A stretch of DNA of 64,000 nt from positions 62,001 to 126,000 of the forward strand of contig JAHLKD010000028.1 in assembly GCA_025526935.1 (NCBI GenBank), in the 5' to 3' direction. Source of the stretch: Cladochytrium replicatum. Its lineage: Eukaryota > Chytridiomycota > Chytridiomycetes > Cladochytriales > Cladochytriaceae. Positions within the stretch are counted from its first letter, which is position 1, and every line of letters starts with the position of its first letter. Positions 31,797 to 43,291 of this stretch are shown here, piece after piece. Position numbers and translations under genes: made by a program. Below the pieces are notes generated by a model. It had not been told where the DNA came from. It did no database searches and was given only the letters and a program-made list of their open reading frames with translations.

Positions 31797-33890
31797 TCAT
31801 GCAGATACATTCTCGTTTTGAGCTAAATTTAGTTGTGAAAGTTGATTCACCAGACGCCCATTGTCCTGCAACAAAATCGCCCATGGTCCCCTCATAGCAT
31901 CGTCGTACGACGGAGGGCAGCCTAACAGAACCAGAGTCTTCAAGCTGGGATTTACACGCAAATGTCCATCATTTGCGCCGATCGCACGGAAGTATGGCAA
32001 GTAAACCTCTTGAATCGCTCGAGATGGATCAGGGTTTGACTTTATGAAGACTTCCAACAATCGATTTGCGAGGCGAAGGATAAGGCGACGACCCCCGTTC
32101 ACGTCGCTATCCTGCTTTGAAGCCTGGTCACTGTATACGGTGTACTTGTGCCCTTCCTCGAAGTAAAACGTCATCTTCTCCCAATCTTCCTTCTCAGCGT
32201 GGAATCCAAACATGTCTGATATAATACGCTTGTCTGGTGACATGTCATACATCGTTGTCATTTCGTTATACCAACGATCAGCACCCGCAAGGTCGCCGTG
32301 GATTCCATGAGACGTCATCAGTTGTCCAAAGACCGCTCGGCGTGGAGGAATCCCCTTTTTGAGCATCTCTTCAAAGTACCCTTTTGCGGCTTCCAAATCG
32401 CCGCGGAAACCAAACGACGAAATGAGAATACCATAAGTTGTGTCGTCTGGAGGGATACCGCTGTTACACAAGCGCTCGAATGTCGACCGCACTCCTGCCA
32501 GATCATTCGCATTCCGGTAGCCATCCATAAGCGAGTGGTAAGAAACATTGTCTGGCGCAAACGATGCTCCTTCTGGGAGTGCACCAGCGGACACCATTGC
32601 CGCAAAGATCTTCTCGCAGTTGTTTGGTTCGCCACGCTTTGCAAACATGTTGAGAAGAGTGTTGTATGTCACCAGTGTTGAGGCGACATGTGGCATTCGC
32701 TTGGCATCCTTCTTCATGGTTGCGAGGATCGCCATTGCACCGTCAACGTTTCCAGATAATGCCTCTGCATCGAGAAGGATGTTGTAGGTGAAGATGTTGG
32801 GGAAGAGCCCGTGACCACCTTTTGAGACAGGCAGTGTCATCTGCTTGAGAACCTTCTGGAGTCCTTCAATGTCACCAGCCTTTCCAAACGCGGAAAGTAG
32901 GTGGTTATAGAGAGCAAGTGTTGGTTTTGTTGGACTCAAAGACTCATCCAGAGATTCAGCTTCTTCTTTGTTCGCCTTTCCCTTTTTTGGCGACCGCTTG
33001 CTATCTGCGACCATTTCTTCAAAGGTCTTCATTGCACCCGCAGGATCTTTGGCATTGCAATACGCCGAGATGTAGAGTTTCCACGCTTCATGATCAGGCT
33101 GAACCACGGGGTTTTGGTGCAGATGTGTGAATACGCTGTTCGCCAAGCTGAGGTCTTCCCGCGATGCGACTTTCAGAATGCTGTGATAAAAAGGGAGCTG
33201 GATCTTAAACGGTGGAGGTAATTTCCGCGTCGCCGACGCACCGCTTCTACTCCCAGAGATAACTTCAGCAGCGTTCCACGTCTTTACATCCATCGCCACA
33301 GCATAGTCCCAAATTTCTCGCACCATATGCAAACTGTCTTTTTCATCAAACATCTCGATGAAAGCAATGCAGATGTCTTCGGGAACGTAGCCGCGCATTG
33401 CCTTCCCCTCATTCGGAATCTCAAACATATCGCGATAGATCCGCTCAAGGATCACAACCCACTGCTTCCCCAAGAAATTAATCGCTCGAGCCGCCGTGTG
33501 ACGTTTAGCGGACTTTCGCTTTGAGAGAACCTGGGAGTAAACGAGTCGGACGAGATCAAAGTAGTCCTCGCGCTGGAGAACGTGCAGCATTCTCATCGAC
33601 TTGAGGGCGTTGTACGCGTCCAGTGCGACTGCACGCTTCCCGTCGAAGCATGCGCTTCTAAACAAGTTGAGATTGAGCGCGGCCTGCGGGTTCCTGTTCA
33701 GTGCTTCATAGTCTGAGACGTCTCGATGGCGGATTGTTGAAACTGTCGCGAACGAATGCGACGGAACTGAAGATCTCCAGTTTCCCATCGTTGGATATCG
33801 AAGTTCCAGTAACACAGCAGAGTATTGGGATTGACATAGGCTGCTTGATGGTCTGATCCATGCGTACCGTAATACTCGGCTGGTTGACAT
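31797..33890 (-). CDS. Mitochondrial pentatricopeptide repeat (PPR) protein
   Basis: An intronless frame of 697 residues. The N-terminal 50 residues are rich in Ser, Arg and hydrophobic residues without acids, as in a mitochondrial presequence. From about residue 230 to 560, PPR units repeat: WKLYISAYCNAKDPAGAMKT, LYNHLLSAFGKAGDIEGLQK, TYNILLDAEALSGNVDGAM, TYNTLLNMFAKRGEPNNCEK, SYHSLMDGYRNANDLAGVRS and TYGILISSFGFRGDLEAAKG. PPR proteins bind organelle RNA and act in its processing, stability or translation. The target cannot be read from the sequence here. The stop lies 20 bases from the convergent RAD51AP1-like stop, and the start is only 30 bases from the divergent TXNDC9 start. Confidence 0.92.
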   Translation of the reverse strand: MSTSRVLRYAWIRPSSSLCQSQYSAVLLELRYPTMGNWRSSVPSHSFATVSTIRHRDVSDYEALNRNPQAALNLNLFRSACFDGKRAVALDAYNALKSMRMLHVLQREDYFDLVRLVYSQVLSKRKSAKRHTAARAINFLGKQWVVILERIYRDMFEIPNEGKAMRGYVPEDICIAFIEMFDEKDSLHMVREIWDYAVAMDVKTWNAAEVISGSRSGASATRKLPPPFKIQLPFYHSILKVASREDLSLANSVFTHLHQNPVVQPDHEAWKLYISAYCNAKDPAGAMKTFEEMVADSKRSPKKGKANKEEAESLDESLSPTKPTLALYNHLLSAFGKAGDIEGLQKVLKQMTLPVSKGGHGLFPNIFTYNILLDAEALSGNVDGAMAILATMKKDAKRMPHVASTLVTYNTLLNMFAKRGEPNNCEKIFAAMVSAGALPEGASFAPDNVSYHSLMDGYRNANDLAGVRSTFERLCNSGIPPDDTTYGILISSFGFRGDLEAAKGYFEEMLKKGIPPRRAVFGQLMTSHGIHGDLAGADRWYNEMTTMYDMSPDKRIISDMFGFHAEKEDWEKMTFYFEEGHKYTVYSDQASKQDSDVNGGRRLILRLANRLLEVFIKSNPDPSRAIQEVYLPYFRAIGANDGHLRVNPSLKTLVLLGCPPSYDDAMRGPWAILLQDNGRLVNQLSQLNLAQNENVSA

Positions 33891-33920
33891 AATTTTTGGA
33901 CTAGAAAAAGGTGTGGCTTG

Positions 33921-34771
33921 ATGGCAAGATGGGAAGGTTTGTTATAGAATATTGAGTTTTTTTGATTTCTGAAGGACATGCCAGCAATCTGGAGAACGAC
34001 GACTACGAAGGTGCGATAGAAGCTACAGACAAAGTACTAGATGATGATGAGCTGCTCGAGGAGCTGGAGAAGGGCGAAGACACGGAGGAATCATATTTGC
34101 GCGAACAGAGGATTAGGGAGCTCAGGGGAGAGTATGGACCATTACAGCACGTATCCGAGATTATCTCTGAGGCAGCTTCTTGTTTCAGAATGGAGAGAAT
34201 AAGGACGATGAAAGAAAATGCTCACGGAACTTATCGACGGATAGACCTTGAGAAGGAGTTGATGCAGATCACAACAAATACAAAGTTATGTGTGGTTCAC
34301 TTCTTCCATAAAGAGTTCCGGAGGTGCCAGATAATGGATTCGCATTTGGAGGTGAGTAACGATTTGGTGATTCTCGAGAAAAAAGACCTCATATCTCTTT
34401 CAATCACAAGAAACTTGCAAGAAAGCATTTCAAAACGCGATTCATGAAGATCGACGTTGAGGATGCACCATTCCTGGTGGATAAGTTGAAGGTCAAGGTT
34501 TTGCCAACCGTGATATGCTTTGTGGACAGTGTTTCAGTTGATCGGTGAGAAGTACAGCTAAATCCAAACCATTATCGTTGCTGAGGAAATGAAAAGCATC
34601 ATCGGGTTTGATGAACTGGGTGGAACCGACTCGTTCAGCACTGCAAACTTGGAGAAGAGACTATTGAAAGCGAGTAAGCTTTCTTGTGTGTGTGCCTCTA
34701 CAATCGATGTTTTAATCATCCTGCACAAAGAGGTTATTCTCCTCTCCGATTACGAAGACGACGACTGTTGA
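33921..34771 (+). CDS. TXNDC9: Thioredoxin domain-containing protein 9 (phosducin-like, TXNDC9/Plp1 type)
   Basis: Six exons join in phase to 195 residues: 33921-33936, 33975-34131, 34189-34351, 34411-34544, 34597-34673 and 34731-34771. The first exon is 16 bases (MARWE plus one base). An acidic helical N-terminus (DDDELLEELEKGEDTEES) precedes RIRELRGEMERIRTMKEN. The thioredoxin-like fold follows with LCVVHFFHKEFRRCQIMDSH, RFMKIDVEDAPFLVDKLKVK, VLPTVICFVD and IVGFDELGGTDSFST. The CXXC pair is absent, as in the family. Homologues act with the cytosolic chaperonin CCT in folding of tubulin and actin. The C-terminus is acidic (SDYEDDDC). The short exon and the phase-perfect joins make the start credible. 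Confidence 0.93.
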
Positions 34772-34849
34772 GTTCACACAATCTTCCTCCTCTCTCTATT
34801 GCTCTTAATACATTCTCGTGGATCCTCGTCTGTGAAGAAATAAAAACAA

Positions 34850-36219
34850 TCAATCCGAATTGGTTACAGTACCCTTCTGCCCACATGTTCTATGCCACAT
34901 GACTGTTGACTGTCCATCCGCATAGTCATCAAGAACACCATCCAGCAACGCTTCCCAGTTTCCAACAGAGATGCCTAGAACCGCACACAAGAATTCAGGA
35001 GCCGCCATGTACCCAGCTTTAATAGATGTGCGCATCAAGTTTCCAACTTCGCCGTCCCACCCAATCGGAGTCTGTGCGCTCGATCTCTCGATGTTTTTGA
35101 ATCCGCTGACTTTCTCGAGGATGTCCTCAAGGTGGATAGATATCGCTGCGTCCAAGTCTCGTGCTGAGAGTATGGTCATTATTGTCTCGGCAAATTTCGC
35201 GGACCGTGGAGTCGGAGATTCGGGAGGGAATATTTCCGCCTAATGGTTGGTCAGGATACACAGCATCAGAATGGCGGATGTGAACACCTCAAGCAAATCT
35301 ATGTGGCCATCCGGCTTTAAAACTCTTCGGAGTTCAGCGATCACGCCCGGCCACTTCGATTGGGGTATCGCGAGCAACATGGAGCTCTGGTGAACTGTAA
35401 GTTTGGTTAACGAAGAACGGTACGCCCCAAAATAGCTAGATCATACTGTAATCGAACATGTCGTCTTCAACTGAATAAAATGTGTCGGTTTCATCTCTGA
35501 AATGATGTCAAACAGATTCAAACCTACATGGTAAACGGTCAAGGACGTCCCCAAGCGTTACGTCAATGTTTGGGTGAGGATGCCTGCTTAATTTTTCGAC
35601 CATGTAGCTCGAAACATCCTGCAAGTTCTCTCAGCTGAGATCACACATGATCGTAGGATTTAATCTCACAACTCCGTGGTACTTGCTTTTGGGAAATTCA
35701 TGGGCCATTTCGTGCAGCCACTTTCCTGAACCACAACTGCCATAACAAACATCAACTGAAGCATTTAAATGGTTGTCCGTCCGCTCACCCAACATCCAAG
35801 ACCGCGATTCCACTCTCCAATTGTGATCGGGACACACCGAAAAAGTTCGATCGAAAAGTCTGCTTCACTATGTAGTGAGAGACGTTCAACCTCATGCTTT
35901 CCATGTCATCGTCCTGTCCATGTTCGTTAGCGATACACAACCGTGCGCCATGTGTTTGGCTCACTGGAAGAATGTAATTCGAATCCTGTGGTTGGCTTTA
36001 TCAGCTTTCTGAAGTAAATATGAAGGTGGTGGAGATGCTCACTTCAGTATAGTGATATTGCCTTTCTGCATCAGCGAAATCCGTCGAATCGAACAGATTT
36101 GCATATTCGATTGCTTCCTCCTTGTCGGTTCGCACCACCGTTCGTCGAGGTGCGGTGGCAGATTTTTCAGGGTCTGATCCTGCCGCATGAGACGACAAAG
36201 ACGAAAGCAGCGTACCCAT
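34850..36219 (-). CDS. SAM-dependent methyltransferase (fungal UMTA-like class I)
   Basis: Multi-exon, from ATG 36219-36217 to the stop at 34850. Order: a Ser/Thr-rich N-terminus, DSNYILPVSQTHGARL, a HYIVKQTF helix, and motif I built across an intron as AVLDVG joined to CGSGKWLHEMA. FPKSKYHGV then carries the acidic-loop strand. NIDVTLGDVLDRLP is motif II-like. SMLLAIPQSKWPGVIAELRR plus VLKPDGHIDLLE is the post-motif helix and strand typical of this group. A C-terminal helical part (AAISIHLEDILEKVSGF, then WDGEVGNLMRTSIK) completes it. The substrate is unknown; relatives include many uncharacterised fungal methyltransferases. Convergent with TXNDC9 at 78 bases. Internal exon borders between 35630 and 35380 are approximate. 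Confidence 0.82.
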
Positions 36220-36742
36220 TGGTGTCAGCGAGTGTTGATATCAGATGGGGATGGGGAGATGTGGGTCACTCACACATAATACGATTCCGAAACTAAAGAG
36301 TCAAAATTTGTTTGTGGTATAATGTTTCGGTGTTGGCTGGCCATTTTGAGCTTTTTTCTTGAGCACAGCAAATTGAAGACGTGCCAATTAAAAATATTTT
36401 GCTGAAATATGAAGCGGGATTGCCGATCGATCATCCAGAAGTTGCACTCTGACGAGCCCTGGATGCTCACATGTATCGTGACTTCGATTCAACATACAGA
36501 TCAAAAATGATCTGGATGTTTCCAGATTACCTGCGAATGGGTGCCATAAGACAAGCGAAACATGGATTGAATCACAACCATATAAAAATCCTTTTAGAGA
36601 AACTCTAATGGTATCTAAGAAACGGTTTTGACGAATAATAACAACACCGGCAATTATACCGCTAATCAGGGTACAAGTCTATTCTCCAGCACCAGTCCCC
36701 ACAAATAGAAGTAAACAGGGAAGGTGAAAGCAAAATCAAAAC

Positions 36743-38512
36743 TCACACCTTCTGCTTATTGGGTGCACTGTTAAGCATATGGTTCCTAACCCAAACAACA
36801 GTGTAAACTAGTCGATCGTTAGTGAAATTTTCTTGGGAATCCTTTGCGGTCACTTACAGGTCGCCGCATTTGTTGGGAACTGATTGCCGAAGGAAAGTGG
36901 AATGAAGATCATGAGCACAATGAATGAAACAAGAAAAAAATCGAAAGAACTTACAGCACGGATAGCTGTGGCGGACATGCCACTGAAAAACACACGAATT
37001 CCTTCACGGCCGTATGTTTTTACAAAGCAATCCGCCATACCACGATATTGTGGGTTGAAATCTTGTTGCACTATATGAAGCCGTTCAACTTTGCCTCAAA
37101 AATAGTTAGTGTTGCACTCGAGTACCTGACTGCAACCTAGTCTTAACCTGAGAACATGTTTATGAGAAAATCATAGCGGAATACAGAGAGAGAGGCGCTT
37201 ACCACGTCAAAGGGGTAAGTAACTAGCCATGCTACCTTTAGGGAAATCATCAACACATTGGATCGTTCGTTGATATTGTTTAACTCACAACTCCCGCAAG
37301 GCCTCCTGCTACCAGCAAAGCAGGTGTGGGAACATTTGTTGGTGTGCCCGCAGGTACAAGTTTCCTGCAGAGAAGCTCGTACGATGCGAAGTAAGCTAAG
37401 CAACAACAAATAAGCATTTTGAAAGCAAGCTGAGTAATTCACGCACCTCCGTAACTTGGAGTTTCCCGCCACATTGTGCAGTGCATCGCTCGATAGAAAC
37501 CGCCAATCCCTACATTGACGTGTGAAAAATAGATAGGTTGCGGGATTTTGTTCTAGCTCACCCGCACGTTGGTATATTTGTCGGATGCAGTCAACGGGCC
37601 CTGGTTAAGCGTTAAAAGTTGAGTGAAAACAGAGCTGAAGATCCTCTACCTCGGTATAATGGGTATCCAGAGTTAGCGACTTGATTTTGCAATCTGATCT
37701 TCACTGTTCGTAACCAAATTAAGAATTCGTCAAAAACGAATTTCAGTTGCACTCACCGAGTTCCATGGGACAACTGTCAGGATTTCGAAAAAAGATCTCA
37801 GTCAAAAAACAGAATAAGATGTAGCGTTAATGAACGTACGCAACAAAACTGTTGACAAATCCCGATACTGAACCAGCAAGGTATATGCTCCTTAGTGACG
37901 GATCTGTGCCTCTAGGAGATTTTTCGATATGCCGTAAAGCCCAACCGTACACTCCAAATAACAAACTTCACCTGGAGTTGAGTAATACTGCATATAGGAA
38001 GCCCAAAGAATTTACCTGTTGATCACCGCAACACCTACAATTGGGGACGCCATTCCTGAAGTGAAAGGGTTAAAATATGATCAATGCACCAAGGTGAATG
38101 CGACCTTTATAAAACCCTTGTGGACCCTCTTCTTTCGCAATTCTGATAAAGGTATTCAATGGATTCCGGTAGATTGCTCCGAGATTTGCATCCTGCAGCC
38201 GGACTCTGTCAAGCTGTTGAGCTTCCCGATCGAGGTCGTTCGCTTCTAACTTACTTTATTGTGTCCTGAAGTGAAGGTTAGCCAAGCTTAAAGATCCTAC
38301 CCAGTCTGGATGACGTACCAATGGATGTCCAGCTAGAACTCCGGCACAACCTCCAAAGACGCCGGCTGAAGAACCAAGGGAATAACATGAGAAAATTGAA
38401 CAGAGCAAATAAATGGAAACTTGGGGGACGTACCGACAAAATCGACAGCGGGATGGACATCGACTTCGCCATGGATGTCAACTGTGAATACGTTTGCTTC
38501 AATCTCTGACAT
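36743..38512 (-). CDS. Mitochondrial carrier family protein (SLC25)
   Basis: At least eight short exons between ATG 38512-38510 and TGA 36745-36743. Three carrier repeats are visible: AVDFVAGVFGGCAGVLAGHP joined to LDRVRLQ; NSFVACPMELVKIRLQNQ; and GGLAGVVSWLVTYPFDV, each with the PX(D/E)XX(K/R) type signature. The matching even-helix blocks are FIRIAKEEGPQGFYKGM, YRAMHCTMWRETPSYGAYF and CFVKTYGREGIRVFFSGM, then AFPTNAATF. The protein would sit in the inner mitochondrial membrane and exchange metabolites. The pattern is closest to the amino-acid/carnitine-type carriers (YMC1/ORT1/SLC25A29 group), but the substrate cannot be fixed. The extra Leu at the first splice leaves that border slightly uncertain. 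Confidence 0.88.
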
Positions 38513-39270
38513 GGTTTGTGCGCCAGATCAAGCACCAGCGCACCAATCTTATGATCAGTCAGGTGTGAGGCAGGTGTTTCAAGATCCAGCTGTGGGGTCG
38601 CAGGATCACGGCCTGTGTCTCAAATTGGAACACTCTCCACCACCAGGTCGTGAGAAGCCGTTCGGCCGGTATCTGCAGTGGCGCAGATGATTTAAAAATT
38701 TTAGCGCTATTTTTAAGATACCAACTGCATTTGTTTTGTATACATTTCTCTGTCGGACGTACTCGAAATCATAACTGATGTAGTAACTCTTTCAATCTCA
38801 CTTCCTTGTCTCTCGCTACCTTTTCAACCATCCATAAACATCAATTGATAAATAAACTCAATGTCTGCCGCTTACCATTCATTAAAGTCGTTTCCAAACA
38901 TGCGTTCAAATATGACACGGTTTGAAGAGAGAGCAGCTGCAAACTACGTCATTCATAAATCAGCTAATGTGGGACAACTACTCTATGCGCACTTACTGTC
39001 TTCGAATACTCGTCATATGAGATATTGTCATTTGAGCATTCATCCTCATCAGCAATAGCTCATCCCCACGATTTTGGTCAGCAACATCTTCCCAGTGCTC
39101 CTGCAATGGATCGTGACCGTGCACACTATGAATCTGTTCGAGGGAACAGATGCCCGTTCCCATAACAACTGGATCGCAACTGAAGGAGGGGTATAGTGAA
39201 GCTGTTCGTCATCAATAATCAGTCAAGTTTTCAAAGCTGATCGGTGTCAATACAAGATGTTGCAATGACA
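38513..39270. other. Intergenic, small unassigned frame
   Basis: Upstream of the carrier gene and before the mobile-element block. A 65-codon plus-strand frame (38861-39058, MSAAYHSLKSFPNM) has no recognisable motif. No other content. Confidence 0.4.
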
Positions 39271-40156
39271 AACATTTTCGGGTCAGATCCGGGTCGGGTA
39301 TTGGGTCCAAGAGCAAAACCTACTGGGGTCAAGATTCAGACCCGAGTAAAACCCGATGTGATAAGGAAGCTAAAACGAAGCTATTGTTCTTTCTGTACAC
39401 GTGGACACTTTCCAAGAAGATGCAATATAAGTTTTGTATGATCAAACAATTTGCATCACAACAGACATCGAGGCATGTATTTTCTGTCCACCCGGACACT
39501 TTCTCAACTCATTGACTGTACCTCAGTGATCTCTATCAAGTACAACTAACCTCTCTCTCAATGTTACTAGCAATACGATTCTGTCCACCAGGACACTTTC
39601 CAAGAAGTCACAACAGAAGTTCTGTAACAAACAGTTTCTGCCACGATAGACCTCGAGAGCTGTGCTTTCTGTGCACCTGGACACTTAGAGTCAGTAACGT
39701 TCCAGCACCAGAGCAAAAATGGACGCCGCCTTTGTTAAACCACAGCGTAAGGCAGCACCCGACGCAAGCGAAAGACTGATGGACAGTCATCCGCTTGACA
39801 CACGGAGTGAAGTCTGCCAGCCCCCCAAATTTCAGCAGGGTCTGCCACGAGTCAAATCGTTTATTTGATTTGTCAATTTTATTTTCACTAATTTGTGCAA
39901 GTCAAATCGAGGGGAGCTCCCTTATTTGCTCAAATAGGCCGCAAGGCTTGGGCAAATATTTGTCAAATATTGTGTGTCGTAATATGTTTCCAGACTCCCC
40001 ACCCAACATTAATACTCTTACACTCCCGATTCCCCATTAAACAGTTTGTGCTGTAACTTGGACTTTCATTGATTGTTCTTGTAATTTGAGGTAGACATCA
40101 AGCAAATGCCAAAAGAAAAAGGGAGGTAAGTAGGAATTTCAGGCTTGTAATGATAC

Positions 40157-40522
40157 TTGACTTACCTAGGATACAGGTCAAAGAGATCGAAGAAACAACA
40201 AAATAAGGGCAACGTCTACAATGAAGAACCAGAGGATATTGATAAAAGTTCATCAACTTCTTCACCCCTTGAAAAAGAGAGGGAAACCCAGAACAACGCC
40301 CTCAATCGTAAACGACGCAAGTTGAATACTTCACGCAGATCATTGTCAAGCTCAGCACAAGCAGTTGAGGGTGAGGTGGAGGCTGATAACCAGGGCTATT
40401 TTACTGCAGCAGAACCAACTTCTGAACTTGGCATGGCCCAAGATGCTGCCAGAGTCGGGACTGATACAAGATTTTCATCGCTGTGGTCTCTGGTAAAACC
40501 TGATTTAAAGTTATATTCTTAG
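40157..40522 (+). CDS. Frame of 121 residues in the inverted-repeat arm, unknown (possible hAT N-terminal fragment)
   Basis: Basic and Ser-rich product (RSKRSKKQQNKGNVYNEEPE, later NRKRRKLNTSRRSLSSSAQA). It is repeated almost unchanged in the right arm. No domain is recognised. Basic N-terminal regions precede the BED finger in some hAT transposases, and a hAT C-terminus lies at 46.3 kb, but a direct link is inference. It lacks any catalytic segment, so it is probably not a functional transposase. Confidence 0.4.
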   Translation: MTYLGYRSKRSKKQQNKGNVYNEEPEDIDKSSSTSSPLEKERETQNNALNRKRRKLNTSRRSLSSSAQAVEGEVEADNQGYFTAAEPTSELGMAQDAARVGTDTRFSSLWSLVKPDLKLYS

Positions 40523-40734
40523 AACATATTTCTAAATATAATTATTATAGTTATTTCAGCATATTGATTCTTTCCGAATCTTCATAATCTGTATTTATTT
40601 CCAACCAATACATATCACCTGCTGCTGCAAAATTAAAATACAAGTATTAAACTTTTGTTTCTTCCTTTTTTTAGTACATATCTTTTGATGATAAAATGCA
40701 TAACAAAAAGTAGTTTTTTTTGAACAATGTTATT

Positions 40735-41009
40735 TATTTACTTTGCACACACAATGCATAACAATAAAAAACACCCGAAGTGCCTTACAAGATGGTCATG
40801 GAGCAGCACATAGTGAAGCTCGCTCATCATAAGGAAAATCAAGAAAGCAAAACAGAGGAAGTATTTTTTTTAACAATATTATTATTTATTTTGCACATAC
40901 AATGCATAACAAAAAACAACACCCAAAGTGCCTTACAAGATGGTCATGGACCAGCACATAGGGAAGCGCGCACAGCATAAGGAAAAGCAACAAAGCAAAA
41001 CAGAGAATG
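40735..41009 (+). repeat. Two tandem imperfect repeats of about 145 bp
   Basis: Each copy runs from a T-run followed by AACAAT, through GCATAACAA, TGCCTTACAAGATGGTCATG and CAGCACATAG, to AGCAAAACAGAG. The copies start at about 40729 and 40865 and are mirrored at 44715-45010 in the right arm. Confidence 0.85.
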
Positions 41010-41043
41010 TAAACTCAAACCTGTGGCTACCCGTCAGATACTG

Positions 41044-43289
41044 CTAAGGTGCCAAAAAAACAGGTGAGTAATAAATAATGAGAAAAGAAAACGTTAAAGA
41101 TCCACAAATGCAGGGCCAAAGAGGGAGTCTGGAGGAGAAACTTCTAATGGCAGAGTGAAGCCAAATCTTATGGAGACAACGAAAAACTAGATACCACGGT
41201 GCAAGATTCGCTGGGTTGACAATGCGAAGTGGACGAAGGCTATCAATTGCAACATCAAGCGGAAGTTGTAAAACAGGAACAGGAACAGGAGGCAACAATA
41301 GGTCAAGACGCAAACATTCTGAAACATGAGATCTAGAGAGAGTTGCAGTGCGGCAGTGACAACACTGCTTGCGGGGGTGATAAAACAAACGTCCAAGGCG
41401 ATACTGCAGAAGCCTCAAGATTGACGAAATAGGGAAGCATGGAGGAGCAATTGCTAGCGCATGAGGGTGTGCAGATGCAAGGGGAGCAAAGCTAGCAGCT
41501 ATAGAACCATAGGCAGATGAGGCTACTTGGTGAAAGTGATTTGCGATAACATCAGAAGGTTTGGGAACTACAACATTTGCAGCCGGGAAGAGGAAGTGAT
41601 TGTTGAAAGGGACAGGAGAACAACGAAAGTGCTTTCCCTGGTGAAGAAAGAATGACAAAATAGAGTGAACCATATCAGGGGCATCATCATCCAGCCAACG
41701 TTGAAACATCTGAAACTGCAGATATTGAAGCGGAAACTGAAGGTCAGGAAACTTAAAAAACAGTAAAACCCCAGCAATTGAAGTAGAAAATGAAAGGCGA
41801 AGAAATTGACACAAACATTGGTGAATAAAAGTCCGAACTGGTTTGCACACAGCAACAGAGGGAAGAATAAAATATAAACCAAATTCAAGCGTAGGTCGAA
41901 TAAAAGACAAAAACAAATGACGAACCACAACCAGAGAATGAGAACCAAACATCCTTGAAAAAGAAAGCAAAGCATCCAAAGTAAGTGCAAACAAGGCCAA
42001 ATCATCTGCAAATAAAAAGAATTATATCGTGGTTTGGCAGGATGAAAGAGTGTTATAGGTGGGGCAAATGGTCGGAGGAGCCCAGGTAGAGGATCAAGAA
42101 AAGTGATATAGAGAAGTGGACTGAGAACAGAACCTTGAAACAAACCTCTAAACAAATCAAAAGCATCTGAAAAACAATTTGCAACAACCACTCTGGAAGA
42201 ACAAAAATCAAACAGAGACTTCAAAACAAAAACAAATGGCAACGGTACTCCCCTAGAAAGAAGCTCAGCCCAAAGAATTGCACAATTTGTGGTGTCATAA
42301 GCTGCTTGAATATCTAAAAGACCAGCAACCCAAGGAACCTTGGCATTAGACGCACGGGAGATACATGCCTGAAGACCAAAAACACATTCCATTCCCGAGC
42401 GGTGTGACTGAAATCCCGCATGGGCAGCATCAAGTGGGCGTTGAGACGTGATAGCAGAATAAAGATGTGGCAACAAAGCTCGCTCGAAAATTTTTCGGGC
42501 AACACACGAAAGAGTAATGGGGCGATAATTAGTAATATCACCACGCGTACCACGTTGCTTCCACTCTGGGTGCAAAAGCCCAAGATTCCATGAAGTGGGT
42601 GTAAGACTACTGCGAAAAATGGACTGAGAAAGTTGCAAGAACAATGGAGCAAGAATAGCTGAAATTGGGCGATAAAGTTCTGCAGGCAGACGATCATGAC
42701 CCGGGGCAGACTCCAAAGGGCAGTCCCTAATAGCTAGAACAAAAGCTTCAACATCCAATGGCAGCTGAAAATCACACAGAACAATTGAAGGTGAAACTGG
42801 GTCAGCAGCTTGAGCATTGTAGACACTAGCAAAATGATCAGAATATTTGGCTAGCAGCTGAAAATCACACAGAACAATTGAAGGTGAAACTGGGTCAGCA
42901 GCTTGAGCATTGTAGCCACTAGCAAAATGATCAGAATATTTGGCTAAAGACTGAGGATCAAAGTCTAAACCATTAGCTGAAGTACGAAAGTTAGCACAGC
43001 GCCGAGCATGAGACACATGTTTCAGAAGAGAAGGCACTGATGAAGAACTAGGGTCATCAAAAAAATTTGCTTCTGTCTTACTCCTGTGTGATCTCAGAGC
43101 TGATTTGAATGCTTTGTGACTATCTCGTTGGCGAGTTCTTAGAAAAGGAAGAAGAGGGTCAGAAGAATTGTGGAGCAAGAGGGAATAATAGTCACGGAAT
43201 GCTGAACGAGCCTTACTACGCAACAAAGCAATCTCAGGGGGCAAAGGAGTGGTCGCTGGTGCTCTACGACGAGGTGTTGGTGGTCCCAA
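41044..43289 (-). pseudogene. LINE reverse transcriptase with frameshift before the FADD box
   Basis: Reverse transcriptase blocks are clear: ESAPGHDRLPAELYRP, ITNYRPITLSCVARKIFERA, AHAGFQSHRSGMECVFGL, VAGLLDIQAAYDTTN, and FRGLFQGSVLSPLLY. The catalytic box appears as FLFADDLALFAL near 42010 in the next frame, so one shift separates it from the N-terminal part. Downstream is a thumb-like and C-terminal region with CCHCRTATLSRSHVSEC. An 87-bp in-frame tandem duplication near 42775-42950 repeats LAKYSDHFAS through LCDFQL. The enzyme would have primed reverse transcription at nicked target DNA. Not functional as it stands. Confidence 0.9.
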
Positions 43290-43291
43290 TG

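Larger units (their letters stand above)
39480..41010 (+). repeat. Left arm of a 1.5-kb inverted repeat
   Basis: Near-identical, in opposite orientation, to 44716-46248. The arm holds subterminal TGTCC...GGACA motifs (39484, 39582, 39670), an AT-rich region, a 121-codon frame (40157-40522), and two tandem imperfect repeats of about 145 bases (40735-41009). The encoded peptides of the two arms differ at only three of 121 residues, so the duplication is recent or kept similar by conversion. The inner border is the shared end GAGAATGTAA at about 41009. Confidence 0.9.
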
